Source: JBAJNN01 sp036881905
GTDB lineage: Bacteria > Pseudomonadota > Alphaproteobacteria > Rhizobiales > Im1
Assembly: GCA_036881905.1 (NCBI GenBank)
Contig: JBAJNN010000001.1
Span: 1-64,000 of the forward strand
Reading direction: 5' to 3'
Length of the DNA stretch: 64,000 bases
The notes beneath the pieces were generated by a model. The model ran no database searches. It was not told where the DNA came from and was given only the letters and a program-made list of their open reading frames with translations. How positions within the stretch are numbered: position 1 is the stretch's first letter; each line of letters opens with the position of its first letter. The translations under genes were made by a program, and so were the position numbers. Of this stretch, positions 42,042-50,880 are shown piece after piece.

Positions 42042-44363
42042 TCAGGCCTCACTCATATGAGTTAGGTCGTCCTCGAGCCCCTCCGGGTAGACCCAGACGG
42101 CGGGGTTTTCGACCTGCAGGCAGAGCCCGGATTGGGGGCATTTGAAGTGGCTGGGCAGGACCGGACGGACCTCCGTGGTGACCTCGCCAGTGGCCGGATC
42201 GACATGATCGGCGGCTGCGCCGAACTGCATGCCCTCGACGCAGAGATAGCCGAACCGCGACCGGGTGACCGGGAAGCCGAACCCCGAAGGGTCGCGCAGG
42301 AACTTCACGAAGCCCTTGGTCGCCAGCACGCTGAGGCGCTCACGGATCGTATGCTTGCTGCCCAGACCGCCCCGGTTCTCGAAGGTCTCGGCGAACTGCA
42401 TGGCGGTGTAGAGACGTTCGCTGGCCGCCTCATCCAGCAGCATGCCGAGGATGACGTCGTGCTTGCGCAGCCGCTCGGCATCGAGTTTGGCGCCGACCTC
42501 CTTGCGCATCAGGCGCTCGTTCAGCGGGTTCAGCTCGACCCATTCGCCCTTCACCTTGTCGATCAGCTTGCCCGGCAGCGCCGGTCCGTTCCGCAGCTCG
42601 ATCTCCAGCCTGCGGACGCTGCTGTCCTCGTCGGGCCGGTGCATGAGCAGCCCCAAGGTGTAGAAGCCGCGCAGCGCGCTGGCGCCGGAGAGCGCGAGGA
42701 AGGGATCGTCCTTGACCTGATGCTTGCTGGCCTTGCGGGTATGGTGGGCGAGGATGACGCCCGCGTCCGGATTGACCGCCTCGCGCAGGAGCTCGACCCG
42801 GTCCTTCAGGAAGAACATCATGGCGGTGTTGTCGTTTTCGCCGCCGCCCTCGGGGCCACCGTCGAAAAGGTTGCGGATCGGGTCGATGACGATGATGTCG
42901 GGCGGCGCGTCGGGGAATGCGGCCCGGATCGCCTCGGCCACGCGCGCGACGCCCTCCGCGTCGAGCAGCAGCTTCAGCTTCGGCGTGGCGATGAAGGTGT
43001 CGCGCGCGGCGGCGATCACAGCGGCGGGCAGCGCGATCTGCTGCATGCGCTCGCGCAGGTAGTGATACTGGATCTCGGCCTGCAGGTAGAACACGCGCAG
43101 CGGCCGGGGCGGCGTGAAGCCGAGGAACGGCACGCCCGCCGCCATATACACGAGCCAGGAGATCAGGAAGTCGCTCTTGCCGACCTTGGGCGCGCCGCCC
43201 AGCACCAGGAGCCCGCCCGGCGTCAGCACGCGCGGCCCGATGACGTCCTCGGGCATGGGGCTCGTGTCGTCGAGCAGAGCGCCGAGGCTGAAGGTCGGCA
43301 GCGGGCTGGCCGGGGCATCGACGTGGGCTGCGCGCAGGAGCGGCGGACCGTTGCGCTTCACATGCAGCGTCCAGAGGCGTTCGGACTCGGCCATCAGTCG
43401 ATCGAGCGGCCAGGACGGGCGCAGCATGGCGGCGTTGTAGCCGCAGATCGCCTCCCAGCCTGCGAAGGGGTCGAGGCGGCCCTCGTGCACCAGGCGGACG
43501 TAGTGTCCGATGGCGGCGCTTGCCCCCTGGAACCGGGACCAGTCGTCGACTGCGCCCTCGCGCACCGGCGTGGTGAGCACCGCGTCGATGCCGGGCTTCG
43601 CGGTCGGCGCGGCAACGTCGCTGGCGAAGCCTACGCCCGGCAGCGGCGGCATCTCGGCGACCTTTTCGGAGAAATCCGCAAGGTCGATCTCGACGTCGCG
43701 ATGCTCGCGGATCTGCACGAGACGTTGATGGCCGTGCTTGTGATAGACTGTGCCGGGCACCCGGATCGGCTGGTGCGCCGAGCGGAAATGCGTATCGCCG
43801 CCGACCTTCACGGCGATCTCGCCGCGCAGGCGGCAGAGGGTGGCCAGGTCCTCACCTTCGACGGGTTCGGTCAGTTTCCACCAGACATGGAGCTTCGCCG
43901 CGCCCTCTGGCGTGCGCCCGCCGCTTTCGATGATGAGCGTGGGCGGGCCAAGATGGTGGGTGACATGCTCGAGCTTGGCCGGGATATCGCCAGCATCGAG
44001 ATCGACGACGATGGCCTGCATCTGCAGCACCTCGGCGGCGCGGGCCTGGCCCTGTTCCTCGACCGTGCCGGGAATGACGTAGACGGCAGCGCCCTCGCGG
44101 TTCGCCCATGCGGCAAAAGTCGCGAGCTTGCCGGGTGCGGTGGCGTCGGCCGGGATCCAGATGTTGTGCGGCTTGCCGTCCCGGCCCTGACCCTTGTCGA
44201 CGAAGCCGCGGAGCGGGATCAGCCCCTCGCACCAGCTGAACACGGTATCGAGGAAGACGGCGATCTGCTCGGGGTCGGGGTCGCAGCCGAAGGGATTCTC
44301 GGACGGCGGCCCGTCGTTGAAGTCCATCCACGGGTTGAAGTGCAGGATGCCGTCGTCGCTCAT
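42042..44363 (-). CDS. phage replicative primase-helicase (RepB-like primase + RepA/AAA_25 ATPase)
   Basis: Protein of 773 residues. The N-terminal half resembles the RepB-type primase fold: VVDLDAGDIPAKLEHV with metal-binding Asp pair, SGGRTPEGAAKLHVWW, HFRSAHQPIRVPGTVYHK. The middle has a RecA-like hexameric helicase with Walker A VLGGAPKVGKSDFLISW and Walker B IIVIDPIRNLFDGG, then LAHHTRKAS. The C-terminal part looks like a winged helix. It would start and unwind phage or island DNA for replication. The ATG at 44363 overlaps the nuclease gene stop by 4 bases. Confidence 0.85.
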   Translation of the reverse strand: MSDDGILHFNPWMDFNDGPPSENPFGCDPDPEQIAVFLDTVFSWCEGLIPLRGFVDKGQGRDGKPHNIWIPADATAPGKLATFAAWANREGAAVYVIPGTVEEQGQARAAEVLQMQAIVVDLDAGDIPAKLEHVTHHLGPPTLIIESGGRTPEGAAKLHVWWKLTEPVEGEDLATLCRLRGEIAVKVGGDTHFRSAHQPIRVPGTVYHKHGHQRLVQIREHRDVEIDLADFSEKVAEMPPLPGVGFASDVAAPTAKPGIDAVLTTPVREGAVDDWSRFQGASAAIGHYVRLVHEGRLDPFAGWEAICGYNAAMLRPSWPLDRLMAESERLWTLHVKRNGPPLLRAAHVDAPASPLPTFSLGALLDDTSPMPEDVIGPRVLTPGGLLVLGGAPKVGKSDFLISWLVYMAAGVPFLGFTPPRPLRVFYLQAEIQYHYLRERMQQIALPAAVIAAARDTFIATPKLKLLLDAEGVARVAEAIRAAFPDAPPDIIVIDPIRNLFDGGPEGGGENDNTAMMFFLKDRVELLREAVNPDAGVILAHHTRKASKHQVKDDPFLALSGASALRGFYTLGLLMHRPDEDSSVRRLEIELRNGPALPGKLIDKVKGEWVELNPLNERLMRKEVGAKLDAERLRKHDVILGMLLDEAASERLYTAMQFAETFENRGGLGSKHTIRERLSVLATKGFVKFLRDPSGFGFPVTRSRFGYLCVEGMQFGAAADHVDPATGEVTTEVRPVLPSHFKCPQSGLCLQVENPAVWVYPEGLEDDLTHMSEA

Positions 44364-45127
44364 GCCGGAAGCCTCCAGCAGCGCTCGGACCACGGGCAGA
44401 AGCGGCATTCGAAGAAGTCGGGCGTGGTGGCGACGCGCGGCAGAAGCTCGCCTGCGTCGGTCGCCTGCAGGATCCGCACGCCCCGGTCGGACATGCGCTG
44501 CGCGAGGTCGGCGTCGAAGGGCACCAGCTCATGGTGAAGCTCGGCGGTGTCCTTGTTGATCGCGGTGAAGAGCGCGGGCGCGGCGCTGATGCCGGGCACG
44601 CTGGTTTCCATGTAGGCCTGATAGACCGCGATCTGGGCGGCGTAGACCGGCTTCGACTTGGTCACGCCGTCCTTGACGCAGGCGCGCCAGTTCTTCGCGT
44701 TCATCGTCTTGCATTCCCAGAGGGCGGGATCGGTCAGACCAAAGCCTTCGGGGCCGGCAGCGACGATGCCGTCGACATGACCGCGAATGCGCCCGCCCGC
44801 GACGGAGAACCCGAACTGGCCGCCATCGGGGCGGTTGCCCTTGCGGGTGTAGAGATCGAACCCGGCGCCGCGCAGCCAGGCGACGGCCAGATCCTCGAGG
44901 GCGTGGCCGATGGCGAAGATCCGCAGCGATTGGCCCGAGAAGTCCTGGCCCTCGTCCTTCGGCGTCGCCGTGAACTCGAACTGCAGCGCCCGCTCGCAGG
45001 CATGGCCGAGGCGCGAGCCACCGAGATAGTCGCGGGGCGGCCGCGTGGCCTGATCGGCGGTGAGCGTCTGATCGACGGCGGCGTTGACCCGGTCGGCGAA
45101 GCTGGGGCGGTGATTGTAGTTCAACAT
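44360..45127 (-). CDS. PD-(D/E)XK nuclease with Cas4/AddB-like iron-sulfur cysteines
   Basis: A 255-residue RecB-family nuclease. The active site appears as RGHVDGIVAAG (Asp) and ALWECKTMNAKNW (Glu-x-Lys). One Cys in RLGHACERALQFE and three in FFECRFCPWSERCW form the four-Cys pattern of iron-sulfur nucleases of the Cas4/AddB type. In a phage replication operon it likely processes DNA ends for recombination. No cas genes or CRISPR array are nearby, so a role in spacer acquisition is not implied. Overlaps neighbours by 4 and 1 bases. Confidence 0.85.
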   Translation of the reverse strand: MLNYNHRPSFADRVNAAVDQTLTADQATRPPRDYLGGSRLGHACERALQFEFTATPKDEGQDFSGQSLRIFAIGHALEDLAVAWLRGAGFDLYTRKGNRPDGGQFGFSVAGGRIRGHVDGIVAAGPEGFGLTDPALWECKTMNAKNWRACVKDGVTKSKPVYAAQIAVYQAYMETSVPGISAAPALFTAINKDTAELHHELVPFDADLAQRMSDRGVRILQATDAGELLPRVATTPDFFECRFCPWSERCWRLPA

Positions 45128-45537
45128 CAGAACGGCACCTCCGACGTCTGCGCCCTGGCGATGTCGGACATGGCCTCGCGGAAGCCCTCGACGGCTTCCT
45201 CGATCAGTGCGCGCACCTGCGCCTCGGTCAGATCGGAAAGCGGGGTGGCCCAGCCGATCTCGTCCATCAGCAGCGCCACGCGCTTCATGGTGGCGGTGAT
45301 CGCGGCGCGCTCTTCCTCGGTCAGGTCAACCATGGCGAAACGCTCCCTGGCCAAGCGCGTCCAGAAGGACTGGCAGGGCATCGAGCAGAACCAGACCGAT
45401 GGCCGGCGCCGCTTCGACCGGTGCGGATCGAACCAGCCAAAGCCACGGGTGGGTTGCCGGCAGACAGCACAGAGCGTTCCACGCGGATGCCAGAGCCGCC
45501 GCCGGTCCTCGGCTGTGATGGGGGTGGATGTAGACAT
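45127..45537 (-). CDS. DUF6511-family zinc-ribbon-like protein
   Basis: A 136-residue protein with a N-terminal metal-binding look: TLCAVCRQPTRGFGWFDP then VWFCSMPCQSFW (two CxxC-like pairs). A helical acidic part follows: LTEEERAAITATMKRVALLMDE and LTEAQVRALIEEAVEGF. The family occurs in replication modules of alphaproteobacterial prophages. Its function is unknown. Single-base stop/start overlap with the nuclease gene. Confidence 0.75.
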   Translation of the reverse strand: MSTSTPITAEDRRRLWHPRGTLCAVCRQPTRGFGWFDPHRSKRRRPSVWFCSMPCQSFWTRLARERFAMVDLTEEERAAITATMKRVALLMDEIGWATPLSDLTEAQVRALIEEAVEGFREAMSDIARAQTSEVPF

Positions 45538-45540
45538 GGG

Positions 45541-47230
45541 TCATGCCGCCCTCCGTTCGGGCCTGGCGGCCGTGTCGATCAGCTGGCGGATGGCGCGCTT
45601 GTTGAAGCCGAAGGTCATCAGCGCCGAGGCGCGGTAGCGCGTCAGCCCGAAGTCGTGCCGGCACTCGGGCGGCAGGTATTGCAGCTGCTTCTCGGTCGGC
45701 GGCTGGCGCAGCCAGGAACGGGTCTTGAAGGCGCTCTCGTCGGTCTCGTGCGTGTTCAGCCAGTCGTCGGCCTGCGCGAGGCAGACCGTGCGCTCGCCCA
45801 CTCCCAGCAGATGCGGGCGTTCGCCTTTGGCCCCGCCGATGGCGTACCAGACCCCGTCCAGCCAGAAGATGCCGCCCCAGGCCGCGAAGCCCGTGGCCAT
45901 CAGCGCATCGTCCGTGCCGTAGAGGTCGACCCAGGCGAAGCTGGATCGCTTCAGCAGGTCGATCTCGGTCATCATGAAGCCCGAGAGCGGCGCGGCTCCG
46001 CCGCCTTCGCCCGCATCCAGATCCTCGCGCGGGAACGCCTCACCGCAGAGCGGGCATTCGGTGGCGGCCAGAGGGATATCGGCGCCGCAGCCGGGGCAGG
46101 ATTTCGTCGGGGCTTCTCCAGCCTCGGTCTTGCCGTCGAGATCGACATCCTGTTCCAGCGTGCCGTGGATCAGGCTCGAGGTGCCGAAATCCAGCACGAC
46201 GCAGTCGGTCTTGACGATGCCGGGATGTTCCTCGGGGTCGACGGTGCGCAGGCCGCGCCCGACCATCTGGATCATGGTGGACTTGTAGGAGCTGGGCCGC
46301 AGCAGCACGACGCAGGAGGTGGGTGGATGGTCCCAGCCCTCGGTCAGCACCGCCACGTTGACGACGACGCGGATGTCGCCTGACGCGTAGTCTGCGAGGA
46401 TCGCCTTGCGGGTCTCGGCCGCCAGGTCGCCGTGGATCAGCGCGGCGGAAACGCCTGCCGCCCTGAACGCGTCGGTGACGTGTTCGGCATGGGCGACGGT
46501 GGAGCAGACACACCACGGTCTGCCGGTCGCCCGCCTTCTCCTTCCAGTGGCGGATCACCTCGTCGGTGACGGGGGCGCGGTCCATGATGCCCGAGACCTC
46601 CGTCATGTCGAAATCCGACATGGTCTTGCGGACCGAACGCAGCTCGTCCTGCACGCCCACGTCGATGACGAAGGTGCGCGGCGGCACAAGATGGCCCGAG
46701 GCAATCAACTCGCCCAGACGCACCTGGTCGGCGACATTGTCGAAGACCTCGCGCAGACCCTTCCTGTCGCCACGGTTAGGCGTCGCCGTGACCCCGAAGA
46801 TGCGGGCGTCGGGATTGGCTTCGCGCACCCGGTCAATGATGCGGCCGTAGCTGTCGGCGACGGCATGGTGCGCCTCATCCACGACCAGCAAGTCGAGACG
46901 CGGCATGTCGGCAAGGTTCGAAGCCCGCGCCAGCGTCGGCACCATGGCGAAGGCGACCTGGCCGCCCCAGGACTTCTCCGTGGCGTCGATGACCGAGGTG
47001 GCGACGCCCGGCACCACGCGCTGGAACTTGGCGCGGTTCTGCGCCGTCAACTCGTCGCGATGGGCCAGCACGCAGGCCTTGGCGCCGTCGCCGATCATCT
47101 CGCCGGTGACCGCCGAGAGCATGATGGTCTTGCCAGCACCAGTGGGCGCCACACCCAGCGTGTTGCCGCGGGAGGCGAGCGCAGCCACACTGCGCTCGAC
47201 GAAGGTCTTCTGACGAGGGCGCAGCCGCAT
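45541..47230 (-). pseudogene. SF2 DEAH-box helicase, frameshifted
   Basis: The first part (47230 to about 46512) has RPRQKTFVERSVAALASRG, Walker A VAPTGAGKTIML, LLVVDEAHHAVADSYGRI (DEAH) and VTATPNR. At about 46512 the frame shifts (QTVVC... to CSTVAHAEHVTDAFRAAGV). The second part continues with VNVAVLTEGWDHPP, MIQMVGRGLRTVDP (motif VI), a zinc ribbon CPGCGADIPLAATECPLCG and a C-terminal region ending at 45541. Together about 562 residues of an otherwise complete helicase. It is either a true inactivating indel or a sequencing error. Confidence 0.8.
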
Positions 47231-47244
47231 GGCCGATCTCCCCC

Positions 47245-47868
47245 TTACTGCGCCCAGCTCGGCCGACCGGCGGCGCCGGGGGCGGACGCGGGCTGGCTGG
47301 GCTGGGTGGCCGTGGTGGGCTGCTGCGCGGCGTGGCCCTGCGCCGGGGCGGCGGTGAACTGCGGCGCGACCGTCCCCATCAGCGCGGCGTAGTCGCGATG
47401 GTCGGGGGTGACGGCAGCGCGGATCTCGTTCTTGTCCTCGCCGTTGGTGTCGGTGCCGATGTCGATGCGGGCGATGAACTCGACGCCGTCGAGATCGCCG
47501 AAGCCGTTTATGCGGCGGCGGGCCTGCGCCTCGGGCGAGTTGTCCTTGTCGGACACGCCGCGCGCCGAGTTCAGGATGCCGCGGATCAGCCCGCGCCCCA
47601 TGTTGGCCCAGTCCGGGCCCTTGGGGCTGTAGAGGCCGATCAGCGACCAGACCTTGCGCCGGGCATAGGGGCCTTCGAGCACCGTGTATTCGGCGTCGAG
47701 ATAGACTGTGCCGGTAGCGGCGCGGCGCGCCCAGCCGCCGGTCCAGCCTTGCGAGGGGTCGTCGAAGCCGCCCGGGCGCAGGGTCAGGCGCACTTTAGCG
47801 AGCGTGCCTTTCGGGATGACGTTGGTGTTGGATTGCGCGGAGTTGAAGTCGTTCCAGGATCCAGACAT
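47245..47868 (-). CDS. conserved phage replication-module protein, possibly ssDNA-binding
   Basis: A 207-residue protein starting MSGSWNDFNSAQSNTNVIPKG. A beta-rich middle has AKVRLTLRPGG, GTVYLDAEYTVLEGPYARRKVWSLIGL and GVEFIARIDIGTD. A disordered Gln/Pro/Ala-rich tail ends PGAAGRPSWAQ. The single beta-domain with a flexible tail and its place between a helicase and a RecA-like ATPase suggest an ssDNA-binding role, but no SSB signature is present. Function is inferred from context only. Confidence 0.6.
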   Translation of the reverse strand: MSGSWNDFNSAQSNTNVIPKGTLAKVRLTLRPGGFDDPSQGWTGGWARRAATGTVYLDAEYTVLEGPYARRKVWSLIGLYSPKGPDWANMGRGLIRGILNSARGVSDKDNSPEAQARRRINGFGDLDGVEFIARIDIGTDTNGEDKNEIRAAVTPDHRDYAALMGTVAPQFTAAPAQGHAAQQPTTATQPSQPASAPGAAGRPSWAQ

Positions 47869-47885
47869 GACTGGGGTCTCCTCTT

Positions 47886-48773
47886 TCAGGTGTTTTCGGA
47901 ATGGGTGGGAGCATCGGTGGTCGGCGCGGTCGCGGCCGCAGGCGGGCTGCGATATGCCAGCCGCTCGGATGCGGGCTTCACGGGTCCGCGGATCTTCGCC
48001 ATCAGACGGCCGAGATGCGGTTCCTCGATCAGGTCAAGGCGGCCGGAGCGGTCCTTCGCGGGGAAGTTCCACGAATTGATCGTCTGGCAGACGAAGGCCC
48101 TGTACGGCATGCCGGACTCGTCCTTGATCTCCGCCATCGTCAGGACTTCATCGACGATTCCCGGCAGTTCGAGGCCGGTCTTCGAGCCGTCGATCTGCAG
48201 CTGGAAAACGCGCCGATTGAAGTCGTCAAGCTTCTCGTCGAGGATCCCGACGAACCAGACGTTCTTCGCCCGCGTGTGCTGGAGATGGGTGAGCCACGTG
48301 ACCATCTCGCGGCCGTGCAGGCCGTAGGCGCCGCGGACGTCGGGCTTGCCGGTCTTGTCCGAGAACGCCTCGGGCTGTCCCTTGCACCATTGGAAGCAGA
48401 GCCGCCCGGCGACGGTGATCGAGTCGATGAAGACCGTGTGGTAGCGGTCGAGCGCCGCCGGATCGCCGAAGCGCTCGCACACCGCCGCGTAGTGGGCATC
48501 GCTGTAGACTTGGTCGTCCCGCAGCGCCGGATTGGGGCCACCGATGAAGACCGCGAAGTCGCGGCATTCGGCCCATGTGCGCGGCCGGACGCTGTCGCCG
48601 GACCATCCCTCGATGGCAAGGTCGCCCGCTTCCAGATCGATGAACAACGTGGTGGCGGGGTCGAGCGTCCAGAGAAGACTGGTCTTGCCGATCCCGGACT
48701 TGCCGAAGATCGTACCCTTGATGCCGCGCGGCTCGGCGAGACGCTGATCGGCCGAAATGATCGGGAGAGCCAT
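47886..48773 (-). CDS. RecA-like ATP-binding protein (Sak4-like recombinase)
   Basis: A 295-residue ATPase with Walker A IFGKSGIGKTSLLWTLDP, TTLFIDLEAGD, and Walker B YHTVFIDSITVAG, followed by GLHGREMVTWLTHLQHTR. These fit phage AAA_24 or Sak4-type single-strand annealing/recombination ATPases. The tail is Ala/Pro/Thr-rich. The start at 48773 overlaps the upstream stop (TGATG). It probably works with the protein at 47245-47868 in phage recombination. Confidence 0.75.
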   Translation of the reverse strand: MALPIISADQRLAEPRGIKGTIFGKSGIGKTSLLWTLDPATTLFIDLEAGDLAIEGWSGDSVRPRTWAECRDFAVFIGGPNPALRDDQVYSDAHYAAVCERFGDPAALDRYHTVFIDSITVAGRLCFQWCKGQPEAFSDKTGKPDVRGAYGLHGREMVTWLTHLQHTRAKNVWFVGILDEKLDDFNRRVFQLQIDGSKTGLELPGIVDEVLTMAEIKDESGMPYRAFVCQTINSWNFPAKDRSGRLDLIEEPHLGRLMAKIRGPVKPASERLAYRSPPAAATAPTTDAPTHSENT

Positions 48774-49069
48774 CACTTGCCTCCCTTCGCCGCGATCAGG
48801 GCATCGATCGCGATGTCCGCACCCAGCGCGCCGGCCTTGCGCCCCTCGTCGTGAAGGGTGCGCACCGCGTCGACCTCGCGGTAGAGCGCCGACGCCCGCT
48901 CGTTCAGCCCGATGAGGGCGAACGCCAGGTCGTCGATCGATGCCGACCCGACCGGCTTCACGGTCTCGTCACGACGGCCGCCGAGGGCCGGAACCCGGAT
49001 GCTCTCGGGCAGCTTTTCCAGCCCGTAATGCTGCTCGCGGAGCACCGCGAGTTTCTTCGTGATGCTCAT
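48773..49069 (-). CDS. hypothetical protein in the replication operon
   Basis: A 98-residue protein: MSITKKLAVLREQHYGLEKL, then two helices with LAFALIGLNERASALYREVDAV and ADIAIDALIAAKGGK. No known motif. Its overlaps with both neighbours suggest it is translated as part of the operon. Confidence 0.55.
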   Translation of the reverse strand: MSITKKLAVLREQHYGLEKLPESIRVPALGGRRDETVKPVGSASIDDLAFALIGLNERASALYREVDAVRTLHDEGRKAGALGADIAIDALIAAKGGK

Positions 49070-49554
49070 GACGTCACCTCGTTGGTCAGGGAAAGGCGGA
49101 AGCTGGGCTTGCCGGTGCGAACGGTGCGCGCGTCTTCAAAGGCGGAGCGGATGTGGCTCGGCCAGACTGCGAACTTGCGCTCGGGCACCTTGATGGCGAC
49201 GTCGACGTATTCGGCGGGGTCGTCGCCCTCGGCCCGGATGCGATCGACAAGGGCGGCGAGTTTGTCCTGGTCCCAGTCCACCCGCTTCGGCAGGTCGGCG
49301 ATCACGGTGACCGTGCCATCGTCGAGGCGGATCGTGCCGGTGTCCTTGCCGGCGGCCTGGCGTGCCGCGTGGGCACGATCGCCGTACTTGAGCGCGACGG
49401 CACCATCGAGCCAGTCGCAGATCGTCTTGGCGCGACGCAGGGCATCGGCGGCCTCGTCCTGCAGGAGGGCGAGTTGCTCAGCGGGCATAGCGGCGATGTC
49501 GCCGACGGCCATGCGCCGGAGCTCATCGAGCGAGATGCGGTTGGAAATCGTCAT
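49066..49554 (-). CDS. hypothetical phage protein in the replication operon
   Basis: A 162-residue protein starting MTISNRISLDELRRMAVGDIAAMP. It contains helical ALLQDEAADALRRAKTICDWLDGA, a beta segment DGTVTVIADLPKRVDW, and ends VRTGKPSFRLSLTNEVTS. No enzyme motif is seen. The start is chosen at the ATG that follows a purine-rich AGGGGACGG stretch. It overlaps the small downstream gene by 4 bases. Confidence 0.6.
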   Translation of the reverse strand: MTISNRISLDELRRMAVGDIAAMPAEQLALLQDEAADALRRAKTICDWLDGAVALKYGDRAHAARQAAGKDTGTIRLDDGTVTVIADLPKRVDWDQDKLAALVDRIRAEGDDPAEYVDVAIKVPERKFAVWPSHIRSAFEDARTVRTGKPSFRLSLTNEVTS

Positions 49555-49564
49555 CACCGTCCCC

Positions 49565-49774
49565 TCACGCCGCAGGCTTGGCAGGGGTGTCGGCGGTGCT
49601 CGCGCGGATCTGCTCGCGCTCGTACTCCTCGACGTCTTCGAGGCGGTACACGACCCGACCGCCGAGTTTGACGAAGCGCGGGCCTTCGCCCGTCCAGCGC
49701 CACCGCTCAAGCGTGCGGTGGCTGATGTTCCAGCGCGCAGCCAGGTCGATCTGGTTGAGATGTTTCGTAGCCAT
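49565..49774 (-). CDS. helix-turn-helix DNA-binding protein (AlpA/excisionase-like)
   Basis: A 69-residue protein with QIDLAARWNISHRTLERWRWTGEGPRFVKLGGRVVYRLEDVEEYE, the MerR/AlpA-type winged helix used by small phage regulators and excisionases. It opens the replication operon on the minus strand, so it may regulate the operon or act as directionality factor for the serine recombinase at 55.4 kb. The latter is speculative. Confidence 0.85.
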   Translation of the reverse strand: MATKHLNQIDLAARWNISHRTLERWRWTGEGPRFVKLGGRVVYRLEDVEEYEREQIRASTADTPAKPAA

Positions 49775-49893
49775 ATGTGTCTCCTTGGGTTCTTGTCGAA
49801 AACCTGCGGAGAGGATGGCTGCCGGGCGGGTAGGAGCCGGGGAGGAGCCAGGTAGGGCTCAAGGTAGGAGTCGGAAAAACCGGCTCAGAAATG

Positions 49894-49917
49894 AAAAAAG
49901 CCGCCCCATCGGGCGGC
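49894..49917 (-). terminator. rho-independent terminator after the 312-residue unknown protein gene
   Basis: On the minus strand, GCCGCCC / GGGCGGC arms (49900-49906, 49911-49917) with a 4-base loop are followed by a run of six T (49899-49894). It lies about 25 bases after the stop at 49942 and separates the unknown operon from the replication operon. Confidence 0.85.
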
Positions 49918-49941
49918 CTTGCAGTTGAGAGATTCAGCGCA

Positions 49942-50880
49942 TCAGAGGAACAACCAACAGCGGCCATTCTCCTCTCTGATGAAATCACGCCATTCAGCTC
50001 TCCCGGAGAAAGCCTTCGCCAGCGTGTTGACGCTGGTGCTGTATCCGGCGCTCTCCAGAACCTCGGCGGTCAGAAGTTCCGGATGGCCGGATTTCCAAGC
50101 GTCATACAATTGCCGGATGATTGCGCGCTGTTTCGATCCAGAGAATGCATGCCGTGTTCCGCGAACTGTGAGGGACGCGCCGTCGGCCGCCATGGTGATC
50201 AGGTCGTCGTTCAGCTGTGAGCCTGCCGCAACACGGGCAGCCAATAGGTCGGGAACGACAGCATGACCGTTGTGATCGGCGACATCTCGAACGGCGATCA
50301 GCGTATGACCGAGGTGCACGTCAGTCGGCAGGCGATTCCCAGGCGTGAAGCTCAGGACGATTCGTAAGCCGAGCGCCGGACGCTTGCGGGCAGTATCGAT
50401 GAAACTTTTCCATATCGCTGGTTCGCAGAGCCGACGGCCAATCCAGACGGATGTACGTTTGCTGCGTCCTGGAAGTCGCGCGTCGCCGACCTCCCACAGA
50501 AGGTCGGGCACGAGTTCGACAGGGCCGGTTCGCGGCGACAGATCCAGCCGCTCCAGCAGCTGTTCGAGCAACGTGTTGAAGTTGACACGGTACGTTGCCA
50601 ACTGATCACCGGGGACATTCACCCAACCCGCTGACGGGCTGAAATACCCATATGCCCGATGTTCAGGTGACCAAGTCAGATTTACGGGCTCGTCTTCATG
50701 GTCGACGAGTGAAACAGCCGCCCGCGAGTGATCTTTCGGCTGAAGGATCCCTGCCGCCTTCAGCGCTGGCGCGACGCGCCCATAGTAGCCGTCGAGGACC
50801 GAGCCGCTGATGACCGCATCCGGCGTCTCGATCACAGACAGCAGCAGGTCTGCCGCCTTTCGATCAATCGACGACGGCAC
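49942..50880 (-). CDS. protein of unknown function, second gene of an uncharacterised operon
   Basis: A 312-residue soluble protein without recognised domain. It starts MPSSIDRKAADLLLSVIETPD, then HTH-like SVLDGYYGRVAPALKAAG, mixed beta segments (EPVNLTWSPEHRAYGYFSPSAGW), a long middle with KSFIDTARKRPALGLRIVLSF, and a C-terminal part GSKQRAIIRQLYDAWKSG, LLTAEVLESAGYST, which looks like a winged helix. It overlaps its upstream partner by 17 bases and ends at a strong terminator. Neighbours (XRE, ImmA, Abi) suggest a phage-defence or regulatory role, but the sequence alone shows no catalytic residues. Confidence 0.6.
   Translation of the reverse strand: MPSSIDRKAADLLLSVIETPDAVISGSVLDGYYGRVAPALKAAGILQPKDHSRAAVSLVDHEDEPVNLTWSPEHRAYGYFSPSAGWVNVPGDQLATYRVNFNTLLEQLLERLDLSPRTGPVELVPDLLWEVGDARLPGRSKRTSVWIGRRLCEPAIWKSFIDTARKRPALGLRIVLSFTPGNRLPTDVHLGHTLIAVRDVADHNGHAVVPDLLAARVAAGSQLNDDLITMAADGASLTVRGTRHAFSGSKQRAIIRQLYDAWKSGHPELLTAEVLESAGYSTSVNTLAKAFSGRAEWRDFIREENGRCWLFL

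Noticed and set aside
42132..44537. 800-codon plus-strand open frame opposite the primase-helicase
   Set aside because: Antisense shadow in high-GC DNA. The minus-strand protein has clear Walker motifs and overlapping neighbours.
44360..45127. Cas4 and thus a CRISPR-Cas locus
   Set aside because: The nuclease has Cas4/AddB-like cysteines, but no cas genes and no regularly spaced repeats were found anywhere in the window.
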